Origin: Bifidobacterium avesanii
GTDB lineage: Bacteria; Actinomycetota; Actinomycetes; Actinomycetales; Bifidobacteriaceae
Assembly: GCF_009299475.1 (NCBI RefSeq)
Contig: NZ_WBSN01000018.1
Coordinates: 1 to 54,205 of the forward strand
Direction of reading: 5' to 3'
DNA length: 54,205 bases
Of this stretch, positions 1 through 8,700 are shown piece after piece. Positions within the stretch are counted from its first letter, which is position 1. Every line of letters begins with the position of its first letter. The position numbers and the translations under genes were made by a program. Under the pieces are notes generated by a model. It searched no databases, was not told where the DNA came from, and saw nothing but the letters and a program-made list of their open reading frames with translations.

Positions 1-66
1 CGCGTCCGCTTTCCGGTTCCCGGACCGCCGCCCCCATTGATCCTTCGGGGTTGGTGGTGTTTGGTT

Positions 67-185
67 TTGCGGTGGTCATGGCCCAGGGGTGACGCCCGGT
101 TTACTTTCCGAACCCGGTAGCTAAGGCTTGGCGCGGTGATGGTACTGCACTCGATAGGGTGCGGGAGAGTAGCACGCCGCCGCAA
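67..185 (+). rRNA. rrf: 5S ribosomal RNA
   Basis: The segment has the 5S layout: a closing helix formed by TTGCGGTGG at the 5' end and CCGCCGCAA at the 3' end, with the internal conserved stretch around CCGAACCCGGTAGCTAAG and GATGGTACTGC. The length of about 119 nt fits. It sits at the left edge of the window, so the 16S and 23S genes of the same operon should lie just outside. The first 66 bases are the 23S-5S spacer. Ends are estimated from the helix and may be off by one or two bases. Confidence 0.93.
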
Positions 186-198
186 ATTATTCGTGTTT

Positions 199-234
199 GG
201 CCCGGAGGGATTCCCCCTCCGGGCCATTTTCGTT
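199..234 (+). terminator. Intrinsic terminator of the rRNA operon
   Basis: An 11-bp perfect stem (GGCCCGGAGGG at 199-209 with its complement at 215-225) and a five-base loop are followed by a T-rich tail (ATTTTCGTTTT). It begins 14 nt after the 5S gene and closes the ribosomal transcript. Confidence 0.9.
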
Positions 235-593
235 TTGATGGCGCGCGCATCCACCTGGCGGTGTGTGGGGATCGCGGCGGTCCGTGGTTGTTTTGGTTTG
301 GTGGTTCGGCTTCCGGGCCGTTGTCAATCCACCGGGGTTTGTCTTGTGTCCCCGCGTGGATCGGCTCCACATGATTCCCCTGCTGTTGAACGGTCCTTGG
401 CGGGGACGGTGCCTCTGGAGGCGTCCCCGTGCTCCCGGGTGTTCCTGCCGTCCGGGAGTGTCGCCCCGCGTCCCAAGCTGCACGGATCACTCCACACAAA
501 CCCTTTCAGAGGCGAATCTAACGGCGTGAAGGCCGCGAGTTCCCGTATCGGTTCATGGTTCTGGTTTTCCGAGCCGTATTTGCCTCTCCGCCC
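235..593. other. Gene-free spacer with two small hairpins
   Basis: No convincing gene is seen between the rRNA terminator and the convergent hydrolase gene. Two GC-rich hairpins stand side by side: GGGGACG at 402-408 with CGTCCCC at 422-428, and CTCCCGG near 433 with CCGGGAG about 20 nt later. Neither has a T-run on the plus strand. The open frames here are short and overlap on both strands without ribosome binding sites. Confidence 0.5.
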
Positions 594-1823
594 TCACAGC
601 CCGCGTCGTTTCAGGTCTGCGACAAGCCCCACGTAGAACTCGCGCACATCGAACCCAGGGATGTTCTCGCGGTTCAGATCGATCATGTCCGCGTGGGAGA
701 TGCCGCGGCTGCCGGACGGTTCCAGCCATGTGAAGTCGTCGCCCCACGGGAACGAGGTCTGCGAGACGAGACCGTCGTTGGGGCCGTCGAACCATTTGAC
801 GAGCGAATACGTGAAGTTCAACGGGAACCTGCCCGTGGTGGCGTGCAACAGGCGTGACCCGACGCTCCGGCAGACGATGCCGGGGAACGAATCGAAGCCT
901 ATCTGCCGGTTGAGGCGCGCGCATCCGGCCTGCGTCAGGTCTTGGACCGCGGCCATGAAATCGGGATCCGGATCCCCGAGTCTCGCGGCGGCCGTGTTGT
1001 ACGCGGCTTCGATGCGCAGTCGGGCGCCGGCCGGAACCTTGGCGAGCAGGTAGTCGGCGAATCCGCAACCCCGGTGGGGCGTGTTGATGGTGGTCAGCGA
1101 GGCGACCAGGCCGCCAATCCCCTCGCGTGCGATCGCCCAGCGCATGTCGAGCCCGCCCTTGGAATGCGCGATGACGTTCACCTTCCCGCATCCCGTTTCC
1201 TCGACGATCGCGCGAATGCGGGCGGCGAGCTCGCGCCCGGCGTCGGCCACGGACGCGGCGGACTGGTGGTCGCCGTAGTACACGGTCGCGCCGTTGCGCT
1301 CCAGTTCGCCCGGGATGCGACCCCAATAGTTGATGACTTTGGAGTCGCGGAAGAACACCCCGTGCACCAGAAGGATGGGATAGCGGGTCGCGCACACGCG
1401 TTCGGCGGAGCGCGAGGCGTCGAGCCGCTCCTTGTCCGACTCGAAGCGGACCTCCTCGCGGCACGTGCGGATGATCAGCCGGAGCGCCACGAGGTTCAGC
1501 ACCGGGATCCACCCGCACACGACGCCAATGACGCGGATCCTCAAGCCAAGCTGGACGCTGGTCAGATACACGGCGACGATGCCGATCCAGAAGACGAGCG
1601 TCTCCAAGGCGGCCACGCACGCCAGCGCGGCCACCCACGCGACCCAGTGGGCCGGGAACATCACGAACGCGGCGGCAATCAGCCCGATGGTCGCCGCGAG
1701 CGTCGTCCACCAAAACACGCGCAGCAGCACTACGCCCGCTCGCAGAACCCCCAGACGTCTTGGCAATGCGGTGGAACCGGTCCTGCCGGCGCGCGGACTG
1801 GATTCGACGGGTGTTCGTTCCAT
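594..1823 (-). CDS. Membrane-anchored alpha/beta hydrolase (lipase/esterase-like)
   Basis: The 409-residue protein begins with about 28 polar residues and then three hydrophobic stretches (roughly 29-55, 58-88 and 96-118), so the N-terminus is probably in the membrane. An alpha/beta hydrolase domain follows: YPILLVHG near 148-155 supplies the oxyanion strand, and AHSKGG at 219-224 is the nucleophile elbow with Ser221. Candidate acid and base residues lie in the GPNDGLVSQ and GISHADM segments near the C-terminus, as in the PGAP1/triacylglycerol lipase type. The start at 1823 is preferred over an earlier in-frame codon because AAGGGAG lies 7 nt upstream. Substrate is unknown. The gene stands alone, convergent with the 5S operon and divergent from the ATPase gene. 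Confidence 0.75.
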   Translation of the reverse strand: MERTPVESSPRAGRTGSTALPRRLGVLRAGVVLLRVFWWTTLAATIGLIAAAFVMFPAHWVAWVAALACVAALETLVFWIGIVAVYLTSVQLGLRIRVIGVVCGWIPVLNLVALRLIIRTCREEVRFESDKERLDASRSAERVCATRYPILLVHGVFFRDSKVINYWGRIPGELERNGATVYYGDHQSAASVADAGRELAARIRAIVEETGCGKVNVIAHSKGGLDMRWAIAREGIGGLVASLTTINTPHRGCGFADYLLAKVPAGARLRIEAAYNTAAARLGDPDPDFMAAVQDLTQAGCARLNRQIGFDSFPGIVCRSVGSRLLHATTGRFPLNFTYSLVKWFDGPNDGLVSQTSFPWGDDFTWLEPSGSRGISHADMIDLNRENIPGFDVREFYVGLVADLKRRGL

Positions 1824-1883
1824 GATCGGGCTCCCTTCCCGGACCAATCATTCCCGTCTCCCAGTCTAGACGCCGGCCGCGCT

Positions 1884-1919
1884 CCGACAGCCCGACTCCG
1901 CAGACGCCTAGTTGCAGCT
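1884..1919. repeat. Left copy of a 36-bp direct repeat flanking the ATPase gene
   Basis: This stretch matches 3805-3840 in the same orientation at 31 of 36 positions, and all five differences are transitions. The right copy covers the last codons and stop of the short-chain dehydrogenase gene (3829-4593). This left copy is therefore a stray duplicate of that gene's 3' end, on the other side of the ATPase gene. Confidence 0.75.
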
Positions 1920-2117
1920 TCTCCATGTCGCATCCATATCCGTCGTTTCAGGCATCCCGACTCTGGCCGCGCCGACCCGGCTGCCGTGGCGTTGCCCGCG
2001 AAATCAGACGGGTGAAAGTTCCGTCGTTGGAGTGTCCCGCTTGATGGCCATCACGATTGTTGCATGAAAACGGATGAATTAACGACCCATCAATACACGT
2101 TTTTACCTATTTTTCTG

Positions 2118-2123
2118 TATGAT
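2118..2123 (+). promoter_or_regulatory. Candidate -10 element of the ATPase gene
   Basis: TATGAT preceded directly by TG lies in a markedly AT-rich stretch (about 2060-2155) that stands out from the GC-rich surroundings. No good -35 hexamer is found at the right distance. The 355-bp gap from 1824 to 2178 otherwise holds only the direct repeat at 1884-1919. Confidence 0.35.
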
Positions 2124-2178
2124 TGGTACGGGAAAATAAAAATTCCTGTGATTTTGCGACGAAGGGGAAGGCGGATTC

Positions 2179-3534
2179 ATGGCATACATGCAACGCAAGC
2201 TGGATGACTCCATCCGCGATTGGGCCAAGTCGGGGGACGACCATCCGCTGCTCATCCGCGGCGCGCGGCGCACCGGCAAGACCACGCTCGTCGAGCACGT
2301 CGCGCCCGGTCTGTTCGGCAACATGGTCAAACTCGACCTGCAGACGGACCTCGCCACCATCGAGCGTATCTTCGACGTGCCCACGGACGACGTCGAGGCG
2401 ATCGTCAGACGCATCCGAGAATACACCGGGCGGCCGTGCGAGGCCGGCTCGACGGTGCTGTTTCTCGACGAGATCCAGCTCAGCGAGAAGGCGTTGAACT
2501 CCCTGCGGTTCTTCTCCGGCACCCCATGGCGCGTCATCGCCACCGGCAGTTTGCTCGGCGTCACCGTGAAAAAACGCAGGTTGCCGTTTCCCTCGGGCGT
2601 TCGGCAGGTCGAACTGCGGCCCATGGACTTCGAGGAGTTCCTCTGGGCGTTGGGAAAGCGTTCCCTGGCCGACGCAATCAGGGAGCGCACCGAACGGCCG
2701 GAGTCGTTCATCCTGCACGAGCGCGCGCTCGACCTCTACCACCGCTACCTCACCGTCGGCGGCATGCCGAGGGCCGTGGCCGCATACCGCGACACGGGAT
2801 CGTTCGAGGAGGTGGCGCGTGAGCAGCGCGAGATTGACGAGACGTACGTCAACGACATGACGGCCCCTGACAACGGCATCAGCGGCGTCGCCGCCAAGCG
2901 CATCTGGGACAGTCTGCCCGCCCAGCTGATGCGGTCGAGCACCAAGAAGTTCAAATACGCTGACGTGATGCGGGGGGGGGGAAGGCGCGAGAAGCTGCTC
3001 GAACCGTTGGAATGGCTCGCCGCAGCCGGTATCGTCAACCGCAACGACATGACGCACGACATCGCGGCGCCCCTCACCCCATATTCCGACGACGAAGGCA
3101 GTTTCTTCAAGGTGTACGTGGCGGACACCGGCGTCATGTTCTCCAAGTTCAACATCGACGCGAGGCTGTTCCTCAATCCGGACACGGCGCGCGTCCTGTC
3201 GTCCGACTTCCGCGGCGCGCTGGCGGAGAACTGCGTCATGCAGGCGCTCCGGGCCAACGGGATCCGCACGTTCTACTGGACGCCGTCCGGCGGGCAGACG
3301 GGCGAGCTGGACTTCGTGTTCCAGGACCGGGCCGCCCGGGTCGTTCCCGTCGAAGTCAAGTCCGCGCGCAACGTCACGGCGAAGAGCCTGCGCCGGTTCG
3401 TGCGGGAGGCGCGCTCGCCCAAGGCATACCGCCTGTCCGAGCGGGATTTCGGCATAGACGTCGTGGCCGGCACCGATGTGCCGCTCGTCAGTCTGCCGCT
3501 GTACGCGGCCTTCGCCATCACGGATGCGGCCTGA
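2179..3534 (+). CDS. AAA-family ATPase with DUF4143 domain
   Basis: The 451-residue protein starts with a P-loop ATPase domain: Walker A GARRTGKTT at 28-36 and Walker B VLFLDEIQ at 93-100. A DUF4143-type C-terminal region follows, ending with a nuclease-like pattern GELDFVF ... VPVEVKS, which resembles a PD-(D/E)XK fold core. Proteins of this family are common, often horizontally moved, and of unsettled function; some are discussed as defence or toxin-related ATPases. The start is supported by GAAGGGGAAGG about 8 nt upstream of ATG. Residues 265-268 (Arg-Gly-Gly-Gly) are encoded by a run of ten G, a likely slippage site. The gene stands alone and is flanked by 36-bp direct repeats, which suggests insertion. 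Confidence 0.85.
   Translation: MAYMQRKLDDSIRDWAKSGDDHPLLIRGARRTGKTTLVEHVAPGLFGNMVKLDLQTDLATIERIFDVPTDDVEAIVRRIREYTGRPCEAGSTVLFLDEIQLSEKALNSLRFFSGTPWRVIATGSLLGVTVKKRRLPFPSGVRQVELRPMDFEEFLWALGKRSLADAIRERTERPESFILHERALDLYHRYLTVGGMPRAVAAYRDTGSFEEVAREQREIDETYVNDMTAPDNGISGVAAKRIWDSLPAQLMRSSTKKFKYADVMRGGGRREKLLEPLEWLAAAGIVNRNDMTHDIAAPLTPYSDDEGSFFKVYVADTGVMFSKFNIDARLFLNPDTARVLSSDFRGALAENCVMQALRANGIRTFYWTPSGGQTGELDFVFQDRAARVVPVEVKSARNVTAKSLRRFVREARSPKAYRLSERDFGIDVVAGTDVPLVSLPLYAAFAITDAA
2972..2981 (+). repeat. Ten-G homopolymer inside the ATPase gene
   Basis: Ten consecutive G lie in codons 265-268 of the DUF4143 ATPase. As written the gene is in frame. A gain or loss of one G would disrupt everything after the ATPase core, including the DUF4143 and nuclease-like parts. 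I saw no other homopolymer this long in a coding region of this window. Confidence 0.9.
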
Positions 3535-3828
3535 GGGCTCGCAAAATGAGATTCGGGGATTGACTCAAGGACGAGCGGTGGGTGCCGGCCGCATGCGGAT
3601 GCGCAATCGCCGTCGAGATGGAAATGCCGGACGGGCCCGCGACGGGCGACCCGATGCGCGACCCACGCTGAGGTTCCTCGTGCAGGATGCGCCGATCGAA
3701 CTATCTCGCGTCCAACGGGGAAAGAGCCGTCGTCCCCTGCCCAACATGGCGGTGGACGACGGCCCAAAGAGTTTGATTGCCTGTCCGACCCGCGTGCCGT
3801 ACCGCCGGCAGTCCGGCTCCGCGGATGC
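3535..3828. other. Spacer between ATPase and dehydrogenase genes
   Basis: No gene, RNA or clear terminator is recognised in these 294 bases between convergent genes. The right end (from 3805) is the second copy of the 36-bp direct repeat and runs into the dehydrogenase stop codon. Confidence 0.5.
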
Positions 3829-3840
3829 CTAGTTGCAGCT
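3805..3840. repeat. Right copy of the 36-bp direct repeat, overlapping the SDR gene end
   Basis: This is the partner of 1884-1919. It includes the codons for the C-terminal Ser-Cys-Asn and the stop of the dehydrogenase gene plus 24 bp beyond it. The interval between the copies is about 1.9 kb and holds one gene, the DUF4143 ATPase. Confidence 0.75.
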
Positions 3841-4593
3841 CACGCCGCCGTCGATGACGACGGTGGCGCCGGTCATGAACTTGGCGTCGTCGCTGGCGAT
3901 GTAGAGCACGGCCGAGGAGATGTCCTCGACCTTGCCGGACGGGATGGAGGTGTCCAGGCCCGCCATCACGCGGCCGACGCCCAGCTGGCTCATCTCGGTC
4001 TGGCCGTTCATGACCTCGGTGTTGACGCCGCCGGGGCACACCACGTTGCAGCGGATGTGGTTGGGCGCGTACATGAACGCCGTGTTCTCGGTCAGGCCCA
4101 CGACGGCGTGCTTGGAGGCCGTGTAGGCCGCGCCGGCGCGGGCGCCGCGGATGCCTCCGATGGAGGCCACGTTCACGATGTTGCCGCCGTTCTCCTGTCC
4201 GAGCATCACCTGGACGGCCTTGCGCATGGCCTTCATGGGGCCGACGAGGTTGACGTCCATGACCTTGTCCCACAGCTCGTCCGTGACTTCGGCCACCGGC
4301 TTGAACTCGTCCATGATGCCGGCGTTGTTGACCAGCACGTCCAGATGGCCGGCGAGTTCGACCGCCTTGTCGATCATGCCGTCCGTGGTCTCCGCGACGG
4401 TCACGTCGCCCGCGTAGGCGACGATGCCGCCGGGAAGATCCCTGGCCTCCTCGACCAGCTGGGCCAGACGCTCGGCGCGGCGCGCGACCGCGACCACCGT
4501 GGCGCCCTCGGCCGCGAAGTCCAGCGCGATCCTGTGTCCCATGCCCGAGCTGGCGCCCGTCACCACTACGCCCTTGCCGTCGAACCTGCCCAT
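3829..4593 (-). CDS. Short-chain dehydrogenase/reductase (SDR, FabG-like)
   Basis: The 254-residue protein is a classical SDR. It has a TGASSGMG nucleotide-binding loop at 13-20, NNAG near 90, a catalytic serine in NVASIGG near 142, and the YTASK catalytic Tyr/Lys pair near 156-160. Length and the GGVSCN tail fit NAD(P)-dependent oxidoreductases of the 3-oxoacyl-ACP reductase or sugar-alcohol dehydrogenase type; the substrate cannot be told from sequence. AAAGGAG lies 5 nt before the ATG, which fixes the start. The gene is monocistronic, with no pathway partner next to it. Confidence 0.88.
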   Translation of the reverse strand: MGRFDGKGVVVTGASSGMGHRIALDFAAEGATVVAVARRAERLAQLVEEARDLPGGIVAYAGDVTVAETTDGMIDKAVELAGHLDVLVNNAGIMDEFKPVAEVTDELWDKVMDVNLVGPMKAMRKAVQVMLGQENGGNIVNVASIGGIRGARAGAAYTASKHAVVGLTENTAFMYAPNHIRCNVVCPGGVNTEVMNGQTEMSQLGVGRVMAGLDTSIPSGKVEDISSAVLYIASDDAKFMTGATVVIDGGVSCN

Positions 4594-4857
4594 GCGTGCT
4601 CCTTTCGGGAATGTAGGTCGCTTCGTTGCTTCCTACCCTGATAGAACAGCCTATTCGCCGCGGGAGCGTTGCGCCAGACCTGTGGCAGGCGTTTTCATCG
4701 CCGGCCGTTGGAAGAACCCGTTTGAGCGTTGACGACCGTGGCGGTCGCAGCGGCCGGATCAGTCACGCTCGGCGTGCCAGTCAATGATTATCTACCATGA
4801 GCCTGTGCCAAGCAGGATGGTGAACATGGCCAACGCGTTCGTGGCGGTTAATCATAA

Positions 4858-4914
4858 GACGCAACGTCTGCGTCAGTTGAATGACTGCACTTAGTCCGAG
4901 GAATGCCCTCGGAC
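4858..4914. other. Cluster of three adjacent stem-loops
   Basis: Three hairpins follow each other within 57 nt: GACGCA/TGCGTC (858-863 with 869-874), CAGT/ACTG (874-877 with 884-887), and an 8-bp perfect stem GTCCGAGG/CCTCGGAC (894-901 with 907-914). There is no T-run after the last one, so it is not a standard terminator. It could be a structured RNA or a repeat remnant. Confidence 0.35.
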
Positions 4915-5293
4915 GGGCTCTCCTCAGTTAAGACGCTCCGACTATACGACCGCCACCGGTTTCGGACGCATGGAACCATGCAGCGAGAAATCCAGTCGTT
5001 ACTAGCGGATGCATTCCGACTGAGAAGAATTCCCACCACGACATCCAGCGGTCGGAGCGTGGCGAATGTCTGGATTGGGAAGCGGGAGCAATGACCGAGG
5101 AGGAGAGACCGACCATGGATGAAAGGCCGACAGATGAACCTCGTCTGCACGGGCGTTCTTTCGGACCATCTGCATATCCGCGGACGGATCCTCGGAATAC
5201 GAATAATGGGTATTGCTCGGGTCCGAACCTCGATGTATGCCGTGTTTGGCGGATCGGTCGGATCAGTGTGACTTGAGGCCGTTGCTGTCGATG

Positions 5294-5313
5294 TCCGGTA
5301 TGATCATACCGGA
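5294..5313. promoter_or_regulatory. 20-bp perfect palindrome, candidate operator
   Basis: TCCGGTATGA followed by its exact reverse complement gives a 20-bp palindrome with no spacer. The GTATGATCATAC core has the look of a dimeric repressor site such as those of GntR-family regulators, which is an inference. It lies about 450 bp upstream of the surface metallophosphoesterase gene. Confidence 0.4.
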
Positions 5314-5764
5314 TGAGGTTTCGTAGGCAATGGAGTTTTTCCGGATGCTACGTTGCCATCATGCTTTTTCATGCATTGTTTAGGTTGCCGTTGCATGGCA
5401 TCGTGCGTGTGTTCACTTCGCGAGTGGACCATCAGTCATGGCGAATGATGAGATGGCCGATGACCGCAACGCCGGATGCCGCATGACGCGGCGCAATGCA
5501 TTGTAGTCCGCGGAATATCTCATCCCTTGCCGAAGTCGCCGGTAACATAGCGCCATGCTTTCGTCACTGGCGACGCGCAGGAAATCCAAAAATCACATCG
5601 ATAAGGCCCGACGCATCACGTGGTTTGGGACTGCGTGAACAGATACCAGTCACGGACAATGCCGTTGCAGATTGACGTTTGCACAGGCTTTCGTTGGAGT
5701 GCGGACCCATCGGCGTGATCAAGGGTTGACGGATAAGCACAATAGAGAGAAAGAAGGTGCGGCT

Positions 5765-8700
5765 ATGCACGCACGTTCAATGTTCAGGGCCCTTATGGCT
5801 GCTGCGGTCACAGTGGCCATGACGGTTCCCCTTGGCGCCGCCGTAGCCACTGCGGCCAACGCGGATGGTGCATCTGGTGACGGCAATCTGTTGCTTGATG
5901 CGGGATTCGCCACTGGCGCCCCGGTGGATTCCAGCGCCAACAAGCTTGTTGCCAAAGTGGTGGGCAGCCCGCGTTTCGTGGCGCAGGACGGCGACACGCA
6001 AGGTGTGGGTACATTCCATGGAGACGATGCAGTAATGTTCCCGTTCTCGGATGGATATGCCAAGATCGCGCAGACCAATGCCGTAAGCATGGAGTGCACG
6101 TTCAAGTTCAACGGCGACATTCCCCAGATCAACGACGGTCAGGGCGTCGACATCTGCTCGGGTAAGGAAGGCGGCGGCATTTCGATGACCGCCTCCAATG
6201 GCAAGGCCCGCTTCTGGGTCAACGTCGAAGGCAAGTACAAGGAAGCAGACGGTACCACCGTCCTGCAACCCGATACCTGGTACGACATGGTCGCTTCCTG
6301 GGACGGCAGCAAGGCCACTCTCTACCTTAACGGCAAACAAGAGGGACAGGTTGACGCGGCCGGTAAGATCAAGCTCGGTGTGGAAGCTTCGCGCAACATG
6401 GTGCTTGGCGGCGACGCCGACGGCAAGGGAGGTGCGCAGTTCTTCTCCGCGACCACCATCGCACGTGGCCGCGTGTGGTCCCGCGCCGTGAGCTCCGCCG
6501 AAGCAGCGACTCTGTCCGCCGATGCGCTGAAGAACCTTCCGGCGCCGCTGAACCTGACGCTGGCCTCCAGTATGCCGGCCGAGGGGCAGCACTATGCCGC
6601 CGCAGGCACCATCGCCGTCGCGCTGAACGACCCCTCGAAAGTGGATGGCGTACCGAGCGTGAAGATCGATGGCGTACCACAGACCGTGGGCGCCCAGTTC
6701 GGTCCGGGACTCGGCGCAGGCAACCACGTCATGGATGTCTCGTGGCGTGACGTCTATGGTTATGCGGGTTCCGCACAAGTGCATTTCACCACCGACAACC
6801 TGAGCGATCAGGTGGTTGTCCCCGACAGCACGCTGCTTGACGTGGACTTCGCCGATGGCATCGGCAAGGATCAAGCCACCGGACAGACCCCGATGGTCAC
6901 CAACGATCCGGCCATCGCCAAGCGATCCGAATTTGCTCCTGGTGTGGCCACCTTTGATGGCGATGACGCGCTGCTTTACAAGTTCAAGAACGGCTACGAC
7001 GATATCGCGCGCAAGAACGTCGCCACCATCGAATGCACGTTCAAGTACAACGGCACGTTGCCCACCGCTTCCGAGGAGGACATCTGCTCCGGTAAGGAGT
7101 CCGGCGGCCTCGCCGTGTACACGTCCAACGGCAAGGCCGGCTACATGATCAACATCGCCGGATCGTACAAGTCCGTGCTGAGCTCCACTGAGCTCAAGAC
7201 GGGCGTCTGGTACGACGTCATCGTGATCTGGGACGGCAAGACCGCATCGCTGTACCTCAACGGTGAGCAGGAGGCCAGCGTCGCCGCCGATGGCCCAATC
7301 CAGCTGGCCAGCGCGGAAACCGCCCGCAACATCGTGCTTGGCGGCGACGCCACCAGCAACGACCGCACGCAGTTCTACTCGAGGACCAGCGTGAGCCGCG
7401 TCCGCATCTGGGACGTGGCGCTGGACGGTTACCAGGCGCACAAGGCCGCCGGCGACGCGCTTGAAGGTCTGCCCACCGCCACGCCCACCAAGATCACCTC
7501 CACCATCCCCGCCGAAGGACAGCACCTCAACGGCCCGGTGGAGCTCACCGCCGTGGTGGAGAACAGCCAGGCCGTGGACGGCAAGGTCCACGTCAGGGTG
7601 GATGGCGAGGACCACACCGCCGGCGACGTGATCGGCGAAGGCATGGATGCCGGCGACCACGTCGCCGTGTTCTCCTATGACGACGCCTATGGCTTCCACG
7701 TGGAGCAGACCGTGCACTTCACCAGCGCCACGATCCCGACCGCCAACGGCACCGACCAGACGGTGGGCGACGGTTCCGCGCTGCTGCAGGCTGCCGCAGG
7801 AAAATCCGGCGACGACTACGGCGACGTGACCACCACGTTCTCCGGTGCCGCCGCTGTGCTGCCAAAGGACGGCGCCACGCAGGGCGTGGTCAGCGACATT
7901 CCGACTACGCTTGACTTCGCGGCGAACGAGGGTACCGGTTCGATCATTACCGACCCGCTCAAGCCCGGCGACGGACAGAGCGTCGAATCCGCGCATGCGA
8001 CGGTCGGCAAGGATGGCTTGCAGGAGATCCCGTACCAGCGCTTCGACGTGGACGCTTCCACGCTCGGCGCTGACGGCCGCGCGGTCGTCTGGCAGGGTAC
8101 GCTTGACTCCTCCCGCGAAGCGGTCATGCGACTGTGGAACGTGAAGACCAAGGCATGGGACGTGGTGGGCGCCGCCGCAGGTTCCACTAGCGGCAATGCG
8201 GTGACGATTCGCGGCGAATTCTCCGACGCCTACGTCGATGCTGGCACTGTACATGTGCTGGTGACCGGCGAGGATCCGTTCGCCGACGATCTGCCGCAGG
8301 ACACCAACCATGACACGTTCGAGGATCCGGCCGACTACGATTTCGCCATCGCGCACTTCTCCGACACGCAGTACCTGTCGCAGGGCGCGATCGAGCATCC
8401 GGACAACCCGCAGGAGGCTCAGAAGTTCCGTGACGCCTATCTTGACGTGACCAAGTGGATCGTCAACAACGCCAAGCAGCGCAAGATCGCGTTCACCACG
8501 CACACCGGCGACATCATCGAGGACTTCGAGAACCCCGGCTACTACGAGCAAAACTGCACGCAGTGGGACGGACCCCAATGGAAGGAGGGCGACACCTGCC
8601 AACATCTGGAAGATGAGGAGCAAGTGGCATCCAACGCCCAGAAGGTACTTGACGACGCGGGCATGCCGAACGGCGTGCTCGCCGGAAACCACGACTCCGA

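Larger units (their letters stand above)
4594..5764. other. Long gene-free region with hairpins and a palindrome
   Basis: This 1.17-kb gap lies between the divergent dehydrogenase and surface-protein genes. Two short plus-strand open frames (4903-5094 and 5091-5276) resemble nothing I recognise and lack good ribosome binding sites. Base composition is less GC-rich than that of neighbouring genes. It contains three consecutive stem-loops (4858-4914) and a 20-bp perfect palindrome (5294-5313). It may be decayed DNA or a long regulatory region for the surface protein. Confidence 0.5.

Noticed and set aside
4903..5276. Two small plus-strand genes
   Set aside because: No ribosome sites, no similarity to anything I know, and composition unlike that of neighbouring genes.
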